This document shows positions 60,584 through 64,000 of a stretch of DNA of 64,000 nt, piece after piece. The notes under the pieces were generated by a model. The model did no database searches. It saw only the letters and a program-made list of their open reading frames with translations, and was not told the DNA's origin. Origin of the DNA: Pezizomycotina sp. ARF18 (lineage: Eukaryota > Ascomycota); contig AZLU01000111.1 of assembly GCA_002224055.1 (NCBI GenBank), positions 1 to 64,000 on the forward strand, read 5' to 3'. The stretch's first letter is position 1. The number at the start of each line of letters is the position of its first letter. The translations under genes and the position numbers were made by a program.

Positions 60584-61100
60584 CTACAGAGCCACGACCA
60601 ACCCAACAACACCAGCAACCACAGCCACAAGCGCCTTCCAATATTAACGTTCGAACCGCTGTTTCCGGTAGCCTTAGCAGCAGCAGGGCCGGAAGAAGTT
60701 GCGGTGCTAGTCTGCGTAGGCGACGGCGAGAGAGTAGTGCTTCCCGTCGCCGTTGCAGCAGCAGATCCGCCGGTTACATTGGCGGATGCAGCACCGTGGC
60801 ACTTGCGACGCTGTTGTCCCAGCGGTAGCGTCGTCCATACCCTCGCTGAGGCCCTGGAGGAACTCCGACCGTGCCTCGGAGGGAGGAGGTTAACGAAGGT
60901 CGAGAGCTGCTTGTCGAAATCAGTGGCGCCGGGGTCGATGTTCCGCAGGGCGGACTGGATGTTCGCGGGAAGTTGAGTAACGGGGATGCCCTCGGCCACG
61001 AGCTCGGAGATGATGTTGATGGAGGGTGCCGGAGTGGGTTCTGGGCGCTGGCGGCGGAGACGAGGAGGCCGGCAACGGCGAGGATGGACTTGAACTGCAT
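60584..61100 (-). CDS. Small GPI-anchored secreted protein
   Basis: Met at 61098-61100 starts a clear signal peptide (MQFKSILAVAGLLVSAASAQ). The mature part begins PTPAPSINIISELVAEGIPV, then PGATDFDKQLSTFVNLLPPS and ARSEFLQGLSEGMDDA, then a Ser/Thr/Ala-rich linker (ATATGSTTLSPSPTQTSTAT), and ends with a hydrophobic stretch just before the stop (YWKALVAVVAGVVGLVVAL), the form of a GPI-attachment signal. Total about 170 residues. It lacks the eight-Cys CFEM pattern. A one-base loss lies in the C run after the signal peptide (plus-strand GGG 61036-61038), with at least one more later. Probably a wall or plasma-membrane surface protein of unknown role. Confidence 0.65.
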
Positions 61101-62383
61101 TTGAAAGTATGTGTTTTTGGGTTGATATCTGGTGGTACTGTTAAGAGGTCGAGATGTCAAAGTAGATACGAGGTGGAATAATATACCGCGAGCTAACTAG
61201 GATGGAAAGGGTTTATATAGAGAGTAAAATTTGACAGCACAGCTGTACTAGGCAGAAGAGATTGTTAAGAGATGAAAAAATATGAGGTATTATGCAGGAG
61301 CTACAGGATTGATTCGTATTCGTGCTTGGAGGTTTCAAGCAAGAAATGAATGACTTGGAGTGATTAATTCTGTGTGTACGTTTAAGGTGGAACAGGAGGA
61401 AGGATGCAACGGCTTGGACGATCAAATTTTCCCTGGGTTCAGATGGAATGTCTCTCTTTATATCAGATTTTGACATGTTCTCCGTGAATAACAATTTATA
61501 ATGCCATCAGTTACAAAAATAGGAGTAAATCCACCTTATCCGGGGCCTTTTGCATTGCGATAGTGGCTCATCTAAATGAGAATTTTGCCTTAATGATTTA
61601 GTCTCCTTTTGATACAAACTAAATCGTTCTTCTCCCCGCTAACCGCTATTTGACGTTATCCAGCTATAACAACGCGAACCAGTTTCCTCCTGAAATTGGG
61701 ATGGCAATAGTGCAGTGGCAAGAAGGATGGGGCGATCTCAAGATGTTGAGACTCGAGACTCGAGGTTTGTCTGGATCCGTTCAGGTTTGTCAAGCAGCAA
61801 AGCTTTGTTCTTTTTTCCCGCGCGCTATGGCCGTAGGAGGAGGAGGCCAAACTTAGGACCAACGGCTTCTTGTAGTGGTAATGGACCGTTGGATGTGTTC
61901 TTCGGAGGTTTTCATTGGACGCCCCTGAGCTTGCTGCTCGATCTAGCAAGCCGGACTAGTGTTCCAGATACCACTTTTTATCTGGGGTAAACGGTAAACC
62001 GTTGTACTTATTATACCTTTAGAGACAAAGAGGCTTAAGATTACTTTTCATCGGCAGCGTCAATGATTTCTATCATTATGTTTGCGTATAATTGGCCTGT
62101 GATGTTTCGATAGGGGAAGTTTGCCATGAGCCGGCTGTTCACGGAAAGTGGGTTAATCGCCGAAGGTTTATAAAACTTCACGAATATTATTAAAGGATGG
62201 GATTTCCAAGATTACCATCTTAGAACCTATGATCTTAAAAACAGTAGACTAAGTACATCTCCTTGCTCATTTACACAAGGCTTCCGCTAACAAGGATGGC
62301 GCCTAAATTCTGAGCATAACCCTAGAAGGCTATCTTTCCTGCTTTTTTAGTCTCCTTTCTTCCTTTGAAATTCCAAAGCTGCC
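61101..62383. other. Intergenic, nothing recognised
   Basis: Promoter side of the GPI protein gene and further unassigned DNA. Short open stretches at 61650-61990 have no identifiable content. Confidence 0.45.
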
Positions 62384-62679
62384 ATGAATGTGATCATTAT
62401 TCTTCCTTCACTAAACGTCACTAAGACCGCCTCGAAAACTATTGTCTACCACGTGAGCATCGACACGGTCGACCCGCAGCGGCAAGAAATAATCATTCGG
62501 ACGGAACGGGGAGCGGCGGGGCCGTGACATTTTTGGATCTGATAGCGGGGATCAACGAGGACGCGAAGGCCAGGGACGATTTTCTGAGGCGTTACTCGTG
62601 GAGGGGGCTCGATAAGGCGGAAATGGTGGACGGCGTTGTGCATTTCTTCCTCGAGGCTATCATACCGTGTGGATACTAG
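62384..62679 (+). CDS. Small unknown protein or gene fragment
   Basis: From the ATG at 62384 the frame reads IVYHVSIDTVDPQRQEIIIR and RTERGAAG, then meets a TGA. One extra base in the GGGG at 62518-62521 would let it continue as TFLDLIAGINEDAKARDDFL, RYSWRGLDKAEMVDGVVHFF and LEAIIPCGY to a stop at 62677-62679, about 98 residues in all. The amphipathic, charged C-terminus looks like real coding sequence, perhaps the end of a larger enzyme, but I cannot name the family. No intron is visible. Confidence 0.4.
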
Positions 62680-62967
62680 AATATTAGGGCTAATTGAGAA
62701 AATAAAGATGACAGGTGGAAGGGGGCGTCATGGTTAACTTGTTTACGAGATAATGCATTATGATACAAAATAAAGCTAACCTTTAGCTAATGGGACCTTT
62801 ATTGAGGCTTTCATGTAGGAAAGAAATAATAGCAGTGGAAGTGTTGAATATAAAGATGGACAACGCGATAATACAATACGATGCATGATGCCCTTTGTGC
62901 TGTCGATTCCCCCTGATGGAACAATACGGATTATCAAATGTTTAGTAGCTCTTCGTACTCAATTCCC

Positions 62968-64000
62968 TCAACGTACGCCCGCGATAACCGTTTCGATCTC
63001 CTTCCACTCCGTCTTATGCGTCTCACACACATCCACTGTATAATCATTAATCCTCCCGGTCCCAGCGCCGCAATCTGCCCATCAATACTCACCCTCTTCG
63101 CATCCAACTCACTCTTTACTTTCCTCCCTTGCGCAATGGCATCTGTATCCTCCTTCGTCGGTCCACCCGCTTTCATAGCAGCGTCAACTTCCATCTCCAC
63201 AAGCTTCTTACTCGCAGTACTATAGTCCGCTTCAACTCCCGCCAATTCCTTCTTTAAAGTGGTATATGTGTTCTTCGCCGCGTTGAACTCTTCCCAGGCT
63301 TCCTTGAAGGTAGGTAATGCGTATTCCCGACGTCGCGGAGGAGCTGCGATGACTCGTGCACGTCGCAGAGGGTGAGGATGTAGTTGGATACGGCGAACCA
63401 TGCGTAATCTATTCCTCGCTGCTGATTAACATATCGTTTTTAAGGGATGACATCGGAAGGATAAATAATGGTTCCGATGAAGATACGTACTATCCGCGTT
63501 AGCCGTCGCCGCGGTAGACAAAGCAGCGCCCATGTACTCTGCAGCGTACGCGCCGTAGTAGCAGTTATCGATAGCCGACGGCGCTCCGGGGTACCGGTAC
63601 AAATGTGCCATCTCGTGGATTAAGGTGTGCACTACCACATCGCATCAACAGAACAATTCTTCAAATTTTTAACCCTACTACAGATTCTACGAATGGAACA
63701 GCTTACCAGACATGCCGTACAGCGGCTCCACCTCATTCGGCTCGAAACCCGCCGTCTTGAAGTCAAACACCATCTTCCCAGCTTCGTTCTTACACTTGAA
63801 GTTCTCAAACAATGGATAGGCTTGTTTTTCCATATGAAACCGATAACCATCCCACGAGCGAGGCTTTTTCAAAGAATACGTCGCAGAAGTTAATACCGTG
63901 GCCGATGGGGTCGGCGTGAGCGATTGCCCTACAACGAGCATATCGTCAGCTTATTCTATCGTTCTGAAGAAAGAGATACCTGATATCAACTTACTTGGTC
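62968..64000 (-). CDS. M35-type (deuterolysin-like) zinc metalloprotease, partial
   Basis: The gene runs off the right edge. Visible parts: YRFHMEKQAYPLFENFKC and VFDFKTAGFEPNEVEPLYG; an intron near 63630-63700; VHTLIHEMAHLYRYPG with the zinc motif HEMAH; then PSAIDNCYYGAYAAEYMG, where Asp-x-x-Tyr-Gly is the third zinc ligand region of aspzincins; then an intron (about 63420-63490) and GIDYAWFAVSNYILTLCDVH. After this the protein continues with a helical, probably coiled-coil tail (EAWEEFNAAKNTYTTLKKEL, AGVEADYSTASKKLVEMEVD) and ends DYTVDVCETHKTEWKEIETV to a TGA at 62968-62970. A missing G at 63052-63053 shifts the last 20 residues. M35 enzymes are secreted; the signal peptide would be outside the window. 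Confidence 0.75.

Noticed and set aside
60584-61100. CFEM-domain protein
   Set aside because: Signal peptide and GPI tail fit, but the eight-cysteine CFEM pattern is absent.
1-64000. Secondary-metabolite gene cluster or CRISPR array
   Set aside because: No PKS, NRPS, terpene synthase or tailoring set, and no regularly spaced direct repeats.

Overview
The window looks like chromosomal DNA of a filamentous ascomycete (Pezizomycotina). Evidence: short GT-AG introns of about 55-145 bp inside most genes; gene families typical of that group (rhodopsin-like integral membrane proteins, GH18 class III chitinase, GH55 glucanase, M35 metalloprotease, PD-(D/E)XK-like proteins, F-box proteins); and AT-rich, CpA-poor transposon remains of the kind left by repeat-induced point mutation (RIP). 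The class or genus cannot be fixed from the sequence.

Layout: 1-3.2 kb holds no supported gene but has an AT-rich block with a long hairpin. 3.2-6.5 kb has a small secreted protein and a rhodopsin-like membrane protein. 7.6-8.95 kb is a mutated Tc1/mariner-type transposon lying just downstream of a GH18 chitinase (9.0-10.45 kb). 12.2-20 kb carries a second rhodopsin-like gene, a small secreted protein, a TPR-like hypothetical protein and a secreted NucA/NucB-type nuclease. 21.7-26.2 kb is a large GH55 exo-beta-1,3-glucanase with an unusual C-terminal extension. 26.8-32.4 kb is a glutathione S-transferase gene split by a young Ty1/copia LTR retrotransposon. 33-35.2 kb has zinc-finger and helicase-like pieces. 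35.8-38.4 kb is a repeat-rich secreted protein with a dibasic processing site. 39.8-47.6 kb has an F-box protein, a GPI-type feruloyl esterase, a PD-(D/E)XK-like protein and an HSL-type esterase. 48.4-49.1 kb is a MITE-like element. 50-52.9 kb is an RHS/YD-repeat gene remnant. 58-64 kb has a third rhodopsin-like gene, a GPI-anchored small protein, an unknown small gene and an M35 protease that runs off the end.

Taken together this is a secretome-rich accessory region: chitin- and beta-glucan-degrading enzymes, an esterase for plant phenolic esters, a protease, a nuclease, small cysteine-bearing secreted proteins and three putative surface receptors. That suits a fungus that lives on plant or fungal debris or on a host, but the ecology is inference.

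An overriding caution: nearly every protein-coding gene changes frame by one base at one or more points while splice sites and active-site residues stay intact, and many of these points lie in short G or C runs that look one base short. I read this mainly as an unpolished long-read assembly rather than mass pseudogene decay, so the 'broken' host genes may well be intact in the organism.
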